Assembly: GCA_964522215.1 (NCBI GenBank)
Contig: CAZFVR010000004.1
Span: forward strand, 56,781-120,780
DNA length: 64,000 bases
From: CAG-390 sp964522215
GTDB taxonomy: Bacteria > Bacillota > Clostridia > Oscillospirales > CAG-272
Direction: 5' to 3'
Under the pieces are notes generated by a model that saw nothing but the letters and a program-made list of their open reading frames with translations, was not told the origin of the DNA and did not search any database. Shown in pieces: positions 53,072 through 61,371 of the stretch; the stretch's first letter is position 1; every line of letters begins with the position of its first letter. The translations under genes were made by a program, and so were the position numbers.

Positions 53072-53956
53072 TCATTTACCGATATGCCTGCGGTGCGCCG
53101 CCTCTGTAAGGACGACCGCCGCGGCGGTTGATACATTCATTGAATTAACATTGCCGTACATTGGTATAGATACCACAAAATCGCATTTTTCCTTGACGAT
53201 GCGGGAAACGCCGTCCCCCTCGCTGCCGAACACAAAAGCGGCAGGACGATCGATATCGACCTCATAGAGATCCTCACCGCCCGCCTCGGCAGCGTAGGTC
53301 CACACCCCCGCCTCCTTGAGCGACTCAACTGCCGCGGCGATATTTGCTACCTTTGCTACCGCCATATGCTCAAGTGCACCTGCGGATGCCTTTGCCGCGA
53401 CCGGGGTGAGCCCCGCAGAACGTCTTTTGGGGATTATCACTCCGTGAACGCCCGCGCACTCGGCACAGCGTATCAGCGCACCGAGGTTATAAGGATCCTC
53501 GATCCCATCGCAGATGGCGATAAACGGCGGCTCACCGCGCTCGGCTGCGATGGCCAGTATATCCTCCACCGTGCAATATTCCTTTTCCGCCGCCATTGCG
53601 GCCACACCCTGATGCACACCGCCCCCGCAGAGAGAATCAAGCTTTTCGCGCTCGACCTCAACTATCGGAATGCCGCGCTCGGATGCCTCGCCAACGATGA
53701 CGTTGACAGAGCCCTGAAGCTCGCCGCGGCGGATGAAAAGCTTATCCACCGAACGCCCGGAACGCAAAAGCTCGCGCACTTCGTTTCTGCCGAATACGAT
53801 GCCGGGGACAGACTCGACGTCCGATACACGCGGGGGAAGCGGCCGTCTGCCGCCCTGCCGTGCGCCGCGGTCACCCGAGCCTTGGCTTTTTCTTTCCATA
53901 TTATATTTATTATTGTTGTTGCTGTATTTATTATTGCCGTTGTTATTACGTTCCAT
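53072..53956 (-). CDS. rlmB: 23S rRNA (guanosine-2'-O-) methyltransferase RlmB-like (SpoU family)
   Basis: 294 aa. VPGIVFGRNEVRELLRSG (~50) begins the substrate-binding domain; the trefoil-knot SPOUT domain has AICDGIEDPYNLGALIRCAE (motif 1, ~150), FVFGSEGDGVSRIVKEKCDF (motif 2) and VSIPMYGNVNSMNVSTAAAV (motif 3). The first 40 residues are Asn/Arg/Gly-rich (NNNGNNKYSNNNNKYN) and come from AT-rich triplet repeats; not typical of RlmB. A TTGGAG site precedes the ATG. It is followed after 22 nt by the P-type-ATPase-like gene. Confidence 0.9.
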   Translation of the reverse strand: MERNNNGNNKYSNNNNKYNMERKSQGSGDRGARQGGRRPLPPRVSDVESVPGIVFGRNEVRELLRSGRSVDKLFIRRGELQGSVNVIVGEASERGIPIVEVEREKLDSLCGGGVHQGVAAMAAEKEYCTVEDILAIAAERGEPPFIAICDGIEDPYNLGALIRCAECAGVHGVIIPKRRSAGLTPVAAKASAGALEHMAVAKVANIAAAVESLKEAGVWTYAAEAGGEDLYEVDIDRPAAFVFGSEGDGVSRIVKEKCDFVVSIPMYGNVNSMNVSTAAAVVLTEAAHRRHIGK

Positions 53957-54225
53957 TTTACTCCAAGCCTTGTGTCAGTCCAATATCTCCGGCTGTTGCA
54001 GGTTTTATGCTGCCGGACGCCCCACTGTTGCCCGGAAACAGCTATACACATTTAATTATATCATAAACAGTCGAATTTGTATATACTTTTTTTAATTTTT
54101 CGGCGAGATTTCGCATTTTTTCTGTCATCGTGCAGGTCCTCATCAGCAAATATGACATTTTGGCACTTTTTGCGGGGGACTTTTTTGTACCATCTCACAT
54201 TTTTCAAAAAAAATAAAAAAAACTA
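53957..54225. other. AT-rich intergenic DNA upstream of rlmB and of the lysine transporter
   Basis: No gene. A TATAAT-like box (minus strand, near 54055) could belong to an rlmB promoter, but I find no convincing -35 for it. Long A- and T-runs dominate 54090-54225. Confidence 0.5.
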
Positions 54226-54254
54226 TTGCAATCCACAGCGTTTTCTGCTATAAT
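54226..54254 (+). promoter_or_regulatory. promoter of the lysine-riboswitch transcript
   Basis: TTGCAA (54226-54231), 17-nt spacer, TATAAT (54249-54254). The predicted start is just before the aptamer at 54264. Confidence 0.8.
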
Positions 54255-54263
54255 AACAGGCAA

Positions 54264-54419
54264 GATAGAGGCGCAAAGCTCAAGAGTAGTGCTCCCAAGA
54301 CCACAGCAGGTCGATGACGGAGCGCAAAAGGGTGCTTTGCCGAAGTCTTGGTACGCTGTGTATCGAGGCTGGGCGTGCGGATAACATCCTCACGACTGTC
54401 GCGTAAGCGGAGAGCTATC
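54264..54419 (+). promoter_or_regulatory. lysine riboswitch (L box) aptamer
   Basis: P1 closes between GATAG (54264-54268) and CTATC (54415-54419). Inside are the conserved L-box stretches AGAGGCGCAAAGCTCAAGAG, then TAGTGCTCCC, GGGTGCTTTGCCGAAGTC, GGCTGGGCGTGCGGATAACA and GACTGTCGCG with GGAGAGCTATC at the 3' side. It precedes an amino acid ABC transporter, as many lysine riboswitches do. A terminator-type hairpin lies 58 nt downstream, so lysine binding should favour termination. Confidence 0.9.
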
Positions 54420-54476
54420 GGTACGGATATATCGAACGTTTTATCTGCACCTCTTGCATTGACGTTCTTTTTATTG

Positions 54477-54516
54477 AAAGACCGGAGCTTTTCGTTCCGG
54501 TCTTTCTGTATTTTGG
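54477..54516 (+). terminator. expression-platform terminator of the lysine riboswitch
   Basis: 10-bp stem AAAGACCGGA / TCCGGTCTTT (54477-54486, 54496-54505) followed by CTGTATTTT. An upstream segment (GAACGT near 54433 with ACGTTC near 54462) can pair with itself and may be part of the switch. The U-tract is imperfect. Confidence 0.75.
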
Positions 54517-54547
54517 TTTAAACGATTTGAAAGGAACGAAAACCACC

Positions 54548-55441
54548 ATGAACACCACAAAAAGGATCATCTCACTCACTCTCTCACTGTTGATGCTTGC
54601 ACTTTGCATCGCCACCCTCCCCTCCTGCTCCTCCGAAAAGAAGGATATAAGCGGGGCGAAATCTATCGCCGATCTGGCGGGCGCCAAGATCGCCGCACAG
54701 AGCGGCACATTCCATGCCGAGGCAATGAAGCAGATAGCCGACAACAATGCCGACACCTACCCTGAATTTGCCGATCTTCTTACCGCGCTCAAGAGCGGCG
54801 CCATTGACGGCTACATTGCCGAGGAGCCTACCGCACTTGCCATCTGCCCTGCCAACGAGGATCTTGACTACCTCCGCCTGGTCAACAACGAGACAGGCTT
54901 TACCGCCACCGCTAAGCAGACAGGCGTTGCCATAGGTCTTGCCAAGGGCTCGGCTCTTCGCGAGCAGATCAACAGTGTTCTTGCCACCATCTCGGAGGAA
55001 ACAAGATATCAGCTCATGCTCCAGATGGCCGACATCAGTGCCGGCAAGAGCGTTGATGCCTTGGCGCTCACCTCCGAGACACCCGCAAGCCCCACAGGAA
55101 CCTTAAAGATCGCCATGGAGTGCGCCTACGAGCCCTACAACTGGACGGATCTTGGCGAGCCTACCCTTGGTGCTGTTGCCGTATACGGCGAGGGCGGCAA
55201 GGTAAAGGAGGGTCAGTACGCCAACGGATATGACGTACAGATAGCACTTTACGTTGCCAACAAGCTCGGCATGAAGCTTGAGGTATACGCCTACGAATGG
55301 GATTCTCTCATCCCCGCAGTACAGTCGGGCGCCGTTGACGGCATCATCGCCGGCATGAGCCCCACACCCGAGCGCGAGGCAGAGATAGACTTTACCGATA
55401 TGTACTACACCTCCAACCTCGTTGTTATCTACAAAAAGTGA
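54548..55441 (+). CDS. circularly permuted amino acid solute-binding lipoprotein (putative lysine)
   Basis: Extracellular ligand-binding protein of the ABC importer. Residues 1-26 are a lipoprotein signal (LPSC box, Cys27). In ordinary family-3 binding proteins the order is lobe 1a (TLKIAME...), lobe 2 (SIADLAGAK...), lobe 1b (VAIGLAKGS...). Here lobe 2 comes first (SIADLAGAKIAAQSGT at 39-54, AIDGYIAEEPTAL at 85-97), then lobe 1b (GVAIGLAKGSALREQINSVL, 126-145), a linker (161-183) and lobe 1a last (GTLKIAMECAYEPYNW from 184, ending TDMYYTSNLVVIYKK). Each part occurs once, so the fold can still close: a circular permutation cut at a hinge strand. The ATG at 54548 has AAAGGAAC upstream; an ATG at 54527 is possible. 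Confidence 0.85.
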   Translation: MNTTKRIISLTLSLLMLALCIATLPSCSSEKKDISGAKSIADLAGAKIAAQSGTFHAEAMKQIADNNADTYPEFADLLTALKSGAIDGYIAEEPTALAICPANEDLDYLRLVNNETGFTATAKQTGVAIGLAKGSALREQINSVLATISEETRYQLMLQMADISAGKSVDALALTSETPASPTGTLKIAMECAYEPYNWTDLGEPTLGAVAVYGEGGKVKEGQYANGYDVQIALYVANKLGMKLEVYAYEWDSLIPAVQSGAVDGIIAGMSPTPEREAEIDFTDMYYTSNLVVIYKK

Positions 55442-55488
55442 TCAAGATCATTTATGACCGCAATCACGGGGATCAAGAATAAAGAAAA

Positions 55489-56268
55489 ATGAGTTTTTTT
55501 AAGGACGTTATTGACATTTTAGTTCAATACCACAGCTTTATCCTGCAGGGTATCGGCACTACGATGCTGATATCCCTTGTGGGAACGGTAGCGGGCTTTG
55601 TTATCGGTCTGCTTACCGGTATGATACGCACCTCCCCTATGCCCCAGAGCGCACCGCTGCGCGTTTTGCGCCGCATACTTGACGTGATAATAACCGTTTA
55701 TGTTGAAGTTTTTCGCGGCACACCGATGATGGTGCAGGCAATGGTGATATTTTGGGGCTACGCCTTTGCCAGCGGCGGCAACACCCTCCCCCTGCTGCCC
55801 TCCGGTATGCTTATTGTTTCGATAAACACCGGTGCATATATGGCAGAGATCGTTCGCGGCGGTATAATATCCATCGACCGCGGCCAGTTTGAGGGAGCAA
55901 AGTCGATAGGCATGAGCCACAGCCAAACGATGGTTCACGTTATCCTGCCGCAGGTAATAAGAAATATCCTCCCCTCCGTCAGCAACGAGTTCGTTATCAA
56001 CATCAAGGATACATCGGTGCTTAACGTTATAGGCGTAACCGAGCTTTATTACTTTGCGGGCATAATCAAACGCCAAAACTTTAAGACCTTCCAGACCTAC
56101 TTTGTGGTTTGTGTGATCTATTTTATTTTGACATTCAGCATAACCTGCCTGCTCAGATTTATCGAAAAGCGGCTGGACGGCAAGGAAAACTACACGATAT
56201 TCGGCTCTCAGAGCGACCCGGATGCCGAGATACACATCAAAAAAGAGGAGGCGATCCCGCGTGACTGA
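55489..56268 (+). CDS. amino acid ABC transporter permease (HisM/GlnP type)
   Basis: 259 aa, five membrane helices. The polar amino acid permease signature is present: GIGTTMLISLVGTVAGFVIG (~22-41), VYVEVFRGTPMMVQAMVIF (~68-86) and the EAA loop YMAEIVRGGIISIDRGQFEG, then AKSIGMSHSQTMVHVILPQV (~118-160). It starts 47 nt after the binding-protein gene; only a weak ribosome binding site is seen. Forms a likely homodimer with the ATPase that follows. Confidence 0.92.
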   Translation: MSFFKDVIDILVQYHSFILQGIGTTMLISLVGTVAGFVIGLLTGMIRTSPMPQSAPLRVLRRILDVIITVYVEVFRGTPMMVQAMVIFWGYAFASGGNTLPLLPSGMLIVSINTGAYMAEIVRGGIISIDRGQFEGAKSIGMSHSQTMVHVILPQVIRNILPSVSNEFVINIKDTSVLNVIGVTELYYFAGIIKRQNFKTFQTYFVVCVIYFILTFSITCLLRFIEKRLDGKENYTIFGSQSDPDAEIHIKKEEAIPRD

Positions 56269-57004
56269 CACAATAACACCCGTCATAGAAATATCGCACC
56301 TCAAAAAGGACTTTGGCAGCCATAACGTTTTGAGCGATATCAGTCTTTCCGTCTCCAAGGGCGAGGTGGTGAGCGTTATAGGCTCATCAGGCTCCGGCAA
56401 GTCAACTATGCTCCGTTGCATCAATCTGCTTGAGACACCCACCGCCGGTGATATCCTTTACAATGGGGCAAGCATCCTCTCCCCCAAGACCGATATAAGA
56501 AGATACCGTGCCGAGGTAGGCATGGTATTTCAGCAGTTTAATCTGTTCAACAACATGACAGCGCTTGATAACTGCATGATAGGACAGATGAAGGTGCTGG
56601 GGCGCAGCCGCGCGGAGGCGCAGGAGCAGGCAATGGAATATCTCACCTGCGTTGGTATGGAGCGCTATATAAACGCCAAGCCCCGCCAGCTCTCCGGCGG
56701 GCAAAAGCAACGTGTGGCTATCGCGCGCACGCTCGCCATGTCCCCCGAGGTGATACTCTTTGACGAACCCACATCCGCTCTTGATCCCGAGATGGTAGGC
56801 GAGGTGCTTGAGGTCATGCGCTCGCTTGCCGACTCCGGCTTTACGATGATAGTCGTAACGCATGAAATGGCATTTGCACGCGAGGTCTCAAACCGTGTTA
56901 TATTCATGGACGGCGGCCTGATATGTGAGGAGGGCGCGCCAGAGGATATATTCGGCGCACCGCGCATGGAAAGAACACGCGAGTTCCTTTCGCGTGTGCT
57001 TTGA
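56261..57004 (+). CDS. amino acid ABC transporter ATP-binding protein (GlnQ type)
   Basis: 247 aa. Walker A GSSGSGKST (~43), Q-loop GMVFQQFNLFNNMTALDN (~85), signature LSGGQKQRVAIART (~145), Walker B VILFDEPTSALDPEM (~165) and H-loop VTHEM (~198). GTG start at 56261 inside the last codons of the permease (8-nt overlap), behind AGAGGAGG; the ATG at 56222 is deep in the permease and is not used. The stop lies at the edge of the 8-nt tandem repeat that interrupts the assembly. Confidence 0.93.
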   Translation: MTDTITPVIEISHLKKDFGSHNVLSDISLSVSKGEVVSVIGSSGSGKSTMLRCINLLETPTAGDILYNGASILSPKTDIRRYRAEVGMVFQQFNLFNNMTALDNCMIGQMKVLGRSRAEAQEQAMEYLTCVGMERYINAKPRQLSGGQKQRVAIARTLAMSPEVILFDEPTSALDPEMVGEVLEVMRSLADSGFTMIVVTHEMAFAREVSNRVIFMDGGLICEEGAPEDIFGAPRMERTREFLSRVL

Positions 57005-57034
57005 TGCTTTGATGCTTTGATGCTTTGATGCTTT
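57001..57034. repeat. 8-nt tandem repeat (TTTGATGC)n, left copy
   Basis: Four units of TTTGATGC plus TTT begin at the stop codon of the ATP-binding gene and run into the N gap. The same tract appears after the gap at 57156-57189. The unit count in the genome is unknown. Confidence 0.85.
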
Positions 57035-57134
57035 NNNNNNNNNNNNNNNNNNNNNNNNNNNNNNNNNNNNNNNNNNNNNNNNNNNNNNNNNNNNNNNNNN
57101 NNNNNNNNNNNNNNNNNNNNNNNNNNNNNNNNNN
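57035..57134. other. assembly gap of 100 N, probably artificial
   Basis: 100 unknown bases. The 55 bases before the gap (56980-57034) and the 55 after it (57135-57189) are identical, so two contig ends share a 55-mer overlap that the assembler did not merge because of the tandem repeat. The true sequence probably has a single copy and no 100-base insert. Confidence 0.9.
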
Positions 57135-57189
57135 CGAGTTCCTTTCGCGTGTGCTTTGATGCTTTGATGCTTTGATGCTTTGATGCTTT
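57135..57189. repeat. exact 55-bp duplicate of the end of the ATP-binding gene and repeat
   Basis: Identical to 56980-57034, including the last eight codons and stop of the ATP-binding gene. An assembly duplicate rather than a second gene end. The rest up to 57256 is AT-rich with no gene. Confidence 0.85.
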
Positions 57190-57256
57190 TTGATGGTATT
57201 TGATATCATCAAGCATCAAGGATCTTGCAAATCAAATATTATTGTAAGATATATCC

Positions 57257-57300
57257 ATATCCGATGCGATCGCCGAGAGAACGCATCGGATATCTTTTCT
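57257..57300 (+). terminator. terminator of the lysine transporter operon
   Basis: 12-bp perfect stem ATATCCGATGCG / CGCATCGGATAT (57257-57268, 57282-57293) followed by CTTTTCTTT. Confidence 0.8.
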
Positions 57301-57357
57301 TTAGCTGAAAAAAGACGAACAAAGCGATATTTTTTATTCACTGCAGGTAATTTTATA

Positions 57358-57386
57358 TTGTCTTATGCCGACTTATATGTTATAAT
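57358..57386 (+). promoter_or_regulatory. promoter of the flavoprotein/AcnX operon
   Basis: TTGTCT (57358-57363), 17-nt spacer, TATAAT (57381-57386), 40 nt before the ATG at 57427. A GGAGG site (57414-57418) follows. The remaining spacer shows no operator-like palindrome. Confidence 0.78.
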
Positions 57387-57426
57387 ATTAACAACCAATA
57401 AAATCATCCAAACGGAGGATAAAATC

Positions 57427-59484
57427 ATGGATCATAGCCTTGCCCCGCTCTTTACGCCGTGGAAGATCGGCAATTGTGAGATCAAAAACCGCATAGTACT
57501 TACCAGTATGGGTGGCACAGACCTTTTTGGTTGGATGGAGAAGAACCATTTTGACCGTGACGGTGCGCGCTTTATAATGGAAGTAGCAAAAAACAATGTG
57601 GGACTTGTCCTGCCCGGATGCCAGCCGGTGTACAACCCAATGTTCGGCCAGTGGCTGCACAAAAACAAAAAAATGTACCGCGACCTTGCCGAATGGATGC
57701 CGGAGTTCCACAAGACCGGAGCCAAGCTGTTCGTTCAGCTGACCGCCGGCTTTGGACGCTCCTTCACCATCAGCTCGATGATGGAGATGCTCTACACAAA
57801 CAAATTCCTGCGCACCGTCTCAAAGCCTGTGATGGATCTTGACAAGATCACCGCAAGCGCCAGCCCATCTCCCAACCGCTGGTCTGACAAAGTGCCCTCC
57901 CGCGAGATGACCGTGGCGGAGATACGCGAGTTTATCGATGCCTTTGCAAAGTCGGCCAAGATGCTTAAGGATGCGGGCGTTGACGGCGTTGAGGTACACG
58001 CCGTTCACGAGGGCTATCTGCTTGACCAGTTTACCCTTAAATACGTTAACCGGCGCACAGACGAATACGGCGGATCCTTTGAAAACAGATATCGCTTTGC
58101 CGTTGAGGTGGTACGCGCCATCAAGGAGGCATGCGGCGAGGACTTCCCCGTTTCCCTGCGCTACAGCGTTCGCTCCATGACCAAGGGCTTCCGCCGCGGT
58201 GCACTGCCGGGCGAGGAGTTCACCGAGGCCGGCCGCGACATGGAAGAATCAGAGCGTGCCGCAAAATATCTTACCGAGGCGGGGTATGACTGCCTCAACT
58301 GCGATAACGGCACATATGATGCTTGGTACTGGGCGCATCCGCCTATCTACATGCCCGAAAACTGCAACCTTGCAGACGTTGAGCATATCAAAAAGTTTGT
58401 TGACGTTCCCGTCATCTGCGCGGGCAGGCTCGACCCAAAAACTGCAGCGGGATCTGTTGCAGCCGGTCGTCTTGACGGCGCGGGCTTTGCACGCCAGTTC
58501 TTGGCGGATCCCGAATGGATAACAAAGCTCATTGAGGATCGTCCGGATGACATTCGCCCCTGCATACTCTGCCACAACGGCTGCTTTAACATGTGCCACT
58601 ACAAGGGCGTGCCGAACGACCAAGAGCTTTCCGACAGTTTGCACCTTGCACGCTGTGCGGTAAATGCCGAGATGATGCAATGGAACAAGCACAGCATAAA
58701 GCCCGCAAAGGTCAAAAAGACTGTTCATATCATCGGCGGCGGCATTGGCGGCATGGAGGCTGCCCGAGTTTTGAAGCTGCGCGGACATGAGCCTATAATT
58801 CACGAAAAGAACCAAGTGCTTGGCGGTGCGTTTATTGCCGCGAGTGCCGAATCCTACAAGGGCAAGCTGCGCGACCTGCTTGAGTGGTACCGCAGACAGA
58901 TGCAGGAGCTTGGCATAGAAGTGCGCCTTGACGACGAGGTAAAGGACATCTCGGTGTTTGGCGACAGCCATGTTATAGTTGCTACCGGAGCTGTGCCGCG
59001 CATGCTCGGCCGCGTAAAAGGCCACGAGCGCATGATAGAGGCCTGCGACTTTTTGCTTGGCAAGCGCGAGGTCGGCGAGACGGTTGCCGTTGTCGGCGGC
59101 GGTCTTACCGGATGTGAGATAGCATACGAGCTGGCTCTTGGCGGCAAAAAGCCGTTGATAATTGAAATGAAGGACGACCTTGTAGCACAAAAGGGCGTAT
59201 GTCTTGCAAACTCCTCCTACCTGCGTGAGTGGTTTGATTTGAACCAAGTTCCGATCTATCTTGAGACGGCACTCAAGGAGGTGCGCGACGGCTCTGTTAT
59301 CTGCACCGCAAAGGACGGCAGCGAGCTTGAGCTTGCATGCGACTCGGTGATCAGCTGTGCGGGATATGTTCCCTCCCCCGTTGCTCAAAAGAGCGCACGC
59401 GTTCAGCTGGTCGGCGACTGTGCATCGGTAGGCAACCTGCGCTCTGTCGTATGGGGTGCATACGAAGCCGCCATGCGCATATAA
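57427..59484 (+). CDS. Old Yellow Enzyme-type NADH:flavin oxidoreductase (2-enoate reductase / BaiCD-like)
   Basis: 685 aa in three parts. The N-terminal FMN barrel (1-~365) has APLFTPWKIGNCEIKNRIVL and VDGVEVHAVHEGYLLDQFTL, then KYVNRRTDEYGGSFENRYRF. Next is an Fe-S segment, Cys379-x2-Cys382-x3-Cys386-x3-Cys390 (CILCHNGCFNMC). The C-terminal FAD/NAD part has IIGGGIGGMEAARVLKLRG (~435) and VVGGGLTGCEIAYELALGG (~557). Relatives reduce activated C=C bonds of enoates, dienoyl-CoA or steroids under anaerobic conditions. The BaiCD-type catalytic HxxHGYL is HAVHEGYL here. The start is set by GGAGG before 57427; the frame reaches 57190 but without sense. Substrate unknown; the AcnX genes follow in the same operon. 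Confidence 0.9.
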   Translation: MDHSLAPLFTPWKIGNCEIKNRIVLTSMGGTDLFGWMEKNHFDRDGARFIMEVAKNNVGLVLPGCQPVYNPMFGQWLHKNKKMYRDLAEWMPEFHKTGAKLFVQLTAGFGRSFTISSMMEMLYTNKFLRTVSKPVMDLDKITASASPSPNRWSDKVPSREMTVAEIREFIDAFAKSAKMLKDAGVDGVEVHAVHEGYLLDQFTLKYVNRRTDEYGGSFENRYRFAVEVVRAIKEACGEDFPVSLRYSVRSMTKGFRRGALPGEEFTEAGRDMEESERAAKYLTEAGYDCLNCDNGTYDAWYWAHPPIYMPENCNLADVEHIKKFVDVPVICAGRLDPKTAAGSVAAGRLDGAGFARQFLADPEWITKLIEDRPDDIRPCILCHNGCFNMCHYKGVPNDQELSDSLHLARCAVNAEMMQWNKHSIKPAKVKKTVHIIGGGIGGMEAARVLKLRGHEPIIHEKNQVLGGAFIAASAESYKGKLRDLLEWYRRQMQELGIEVRLDDEVKDISVFGDSHVIVATGAVPRMLGRVKGHERMIEACDFLLGKREVGETVAVVGGGLTGCEIAYELALGGKKPLIIEMKDDLVAQKGVCLANSSYLREWFDLNQVPIYLETALKEVRDGSVICTAKDGSELELACDSVISCAGYVPSPVAQKSARVQLVGDCASVGNLRSVVWGAYEAAMRI

Positions 59485-59551
59485 CAACACTACCCGAACT
59501 GCAACAAGACAAACAAGACATATTGATCGTGTACGGAAAGGAAGACAGATC

Positions 59552-60838
59552 ATGGAATATAAAATGATGCTCACCGATGAGCAAAAAGCAATACTTGACG
59601 GCAGTCGCGGCGAGACTATGGCAAAGGTCATGCAGACCCTTGTACGCTACGGCGAGCTGTTTGGTGCCGATAAAATGGTACCCGTAACAAGCAAATACAA
59701 CCACCTTGTGACCTCCTTTGGACTTAAAGCTCTCACGCCTGTCTACGCGCTGATGGATCAGCTGATAGATGCGGGTGCGGTATCCGCACAGCAGTTCTCC
59801 GCTGACCCGCGTCCGCTCGATCCGCGCGTTCCCTCCAACCTGCTTCAGGATCTCGTTTTTAAGAAATTCATGTACACAAAGCAGGATTTTTACGAGGGTC
59901 AGCTTCAAAAGCTCGGTCTTATGGACAAAAAAGCCTTCACCTGCACCTGCTACATGGATGAGGTGGGTAACACACCGAATATGGGCGATGTGCTCTCATG
60001 GTCGGAATCCTCTGCCGTGGTCTACGCCAACTCGGTGCTTGGCGCACGCTGCAACCGCAACTCCGGCATCATCGACCTTATGGGTTCTATCGTTGGCTTT
60101 GTGCCGTCCTTTGGACTGCTCACCGACGAGGGTCGACGTGCCGACTGGATAGTTGAGATAAAGACCACAAAAAAGCCGGAGGCACAGCTCTTAGGCTCTG
60201 CGATCGGCATGAAGGTGATGGAGGATGTCCCCTTCATTCGCGGTCTTGACCGCTGGCTCGGTCAGGGACTTAACGATGAGTCGCGCACATATCTTAAGGA
60301 TTTCGGCGCGGCAACAGCCTCAAACGGCGCTGTGGGCCTTTACCATGTTGAGGGTATCACGCCCGAGGCGGTAAAATACGGCGAGGAGCTTATAAAAGAG
60401 GGCGCAAAGGTCTACGTTATCGATGATGCCGAGCTGCGCCGCGTATATGAGAGCTACCCCGTAGTTTGGAAGGACCCAAGTGCCAAGCCCAAGCTCTGCT
60501 TTATGGGATGTCCGCATATGAGCCTTGAGCAGCTCACAAGCTGGACGCGACGCGTTGAGGAGGGACTTGCCGCATCGGGCAAGAAAAAAGTGGTGATCCC
60601 CACCGTGTTCACCGCCGCACCCGGTGTGCTTGAAGCGTTTGAGAAGACAGAGTATGCCGAAAGGCTTAAAAAGACGGGCGTTATAGTCAGCTACATCTGC
60701 CCGCTTATGTATATGAACAACCCGCTGAGCACAAAAATGCCTGTTATTACGTCAAGCAACAAGCTGCGCACCTACACCAGCGCACGCTACTACACCGACG
60801 ATGAGATCCTGCGCGAGATCACCGGCGGTCAAAAATGA
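59552..60838 (+). CDS. aconitase X catalytic (large) subunit
   Basis: 428 aa of the AcnX (DUF521) domain. Typical blocks are MVPVTSKYNHLVTSFGLKAL (~48), FTCTCYMDEVGNTPNMGDVL (~130), ESSAVVYANSVLGARCNRNS (~150) and CFMGCPHMSLEQL (~315), whose Cys residues bind the metal centre. Known AcnX proteins dehydrate cis-3-hydroxy-L-proline (bacteria) or mevalonate 5-phosphate (archaea). Large and small subunits are separate genes here. An AAGGAAG site precedes the ATG; 68 nt after the flavoprotein gene. The substrate here is not settled by the sequence. Confidence 0.9.
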   Translation: MEYKMMLTDEQKAILDGSRGETMAKVMQTLVRYGELFGADKMVPVTSKYNHLVTSFGLKALTPVYALMDQLIDAGAVSAQQFSADPRPLDPRVPSNLLQDLVFKKFMYTKQDFYEGQLQKLGLMDKKAFTCTCYMDEVGNTPNMGDVLSWSESSAVVYANSVLGARCNRNSGIIDLMGSIVGFVPSFGLLTDEGRRADWIVEIKTTKKPEAQLLGSAIGMKVMEDVPFIRGLDRWLGQGLNDESRTYLKDFGAATASNGAVGLYHVEGITPEAVKYGEELIKEGAKVYVIDDAELRRVYESYPVVWKDPSAKPKLCFMGCPHMSLEQLTSWTRRVEEGLAASGKKKVVIPTVFTAAPGVLEAFEKTEYAERLKKTGVIVSYICPLMYMNNPLSTKMPVITSSNKLRTYTSARYYTDDEILREITGGQK

Positions 60839-60899
60839 CACGGATGCTCTACATCCAAACAGACAAACGGATCTGACTGAAAGGAAATGGTTTAGATAA

Positions 60900-61343
60900 A
60901 TGAAAACTTTTAAAGGCAGAATAGTATCCGCGGGCGAGGTCAGTGCCGAGGCACTTGTATCTCACGGCGGTCTTAACACGCTCGCATCCTTCCAAAAAGC
61001 GTTACAGTTCGGCGATAAAAACGCCACCTGCGGCGACCAGAACAATCCCGATCTTTACGGCAAGCAAATGCACGGACGCGCACTTTGCCTGCCGCGCACC
61101 ATAGGCTCCACCACCGGCGGACTTGTTCTCTATTGCGCTTGCTCGATGGGTCGCCAACCCGCGTGCATGCTCTTTTCCGAGCCGATAGACTCACTTGCCG
61201 CTGCCGGTGCGATCCTCTCTGACGTATGGCTCGATGGCAACCCCATGCCTGTTATCGATTCGCTGGGCGAGGAGTTTTTGGCATATGTGCGTGACGGAAT
61301 GAAGGTAACCGTCCGTGCCGACGGCAGTGTTGAGGTCGAGTGA
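60900..61343 (+). CDS. aconitase X swivel (small) subunit
   Basis: 147 aa, DUF126/AcnX swivel domain. KGRIVSAGEVSAEALVSHGG opens it, followed by GRALCLPRTIGSTTGGLVLY (~60-80) with the substrate-site Ser in PRTIGSTTGG, and PACMLFSEPIDSLAAAGAIL. An AAAGGAAA site lies upstream. It directly follows the large subunit, as expected of the heterodimer. Confidence 0.9.
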   Translation: MKTFKGRIVSAGEVSAEALVSHGGLNTLASFQKALQFGDKNATCGDQNNPDLYGKQMHGRALCLPRTIGSTTGGLVLYCACSMGRQPACMLFSEPIDSLAAAGAILSDVWLDGNPMPVIDSLGEEFLAYVRDGMKVTVRADGSVEVE

Positions 61344-61371
61344 TCGGCCATACTCCGTCAGTATCCCCACA

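Noticed and set aside
54264..54505. T-box leader
   Set aside because: No T-box GGTGG motif or specifier loop; the conserved core fits the lysine riboswitch.
57135..57160. Second copy of the ATP-binding gene end (gene duplication)
   Set aside because: Exact 55-bp identity on both sides of a 100-N gap indicates a contig overlap, not a duplication.
57001..57189. Possible CRISPR-like repeat array
   Set aside because: The units are 8 nt with no spacers, and the apparent second array is an assembly duplicate.
58249..59631. Open frame of 460 codons on the minus strand
   Set aside because: Antisense to the flavoprotein gene and caused by its codon bias; the plus-strand gene has clear FMN, Fe-S and FAD motifs.
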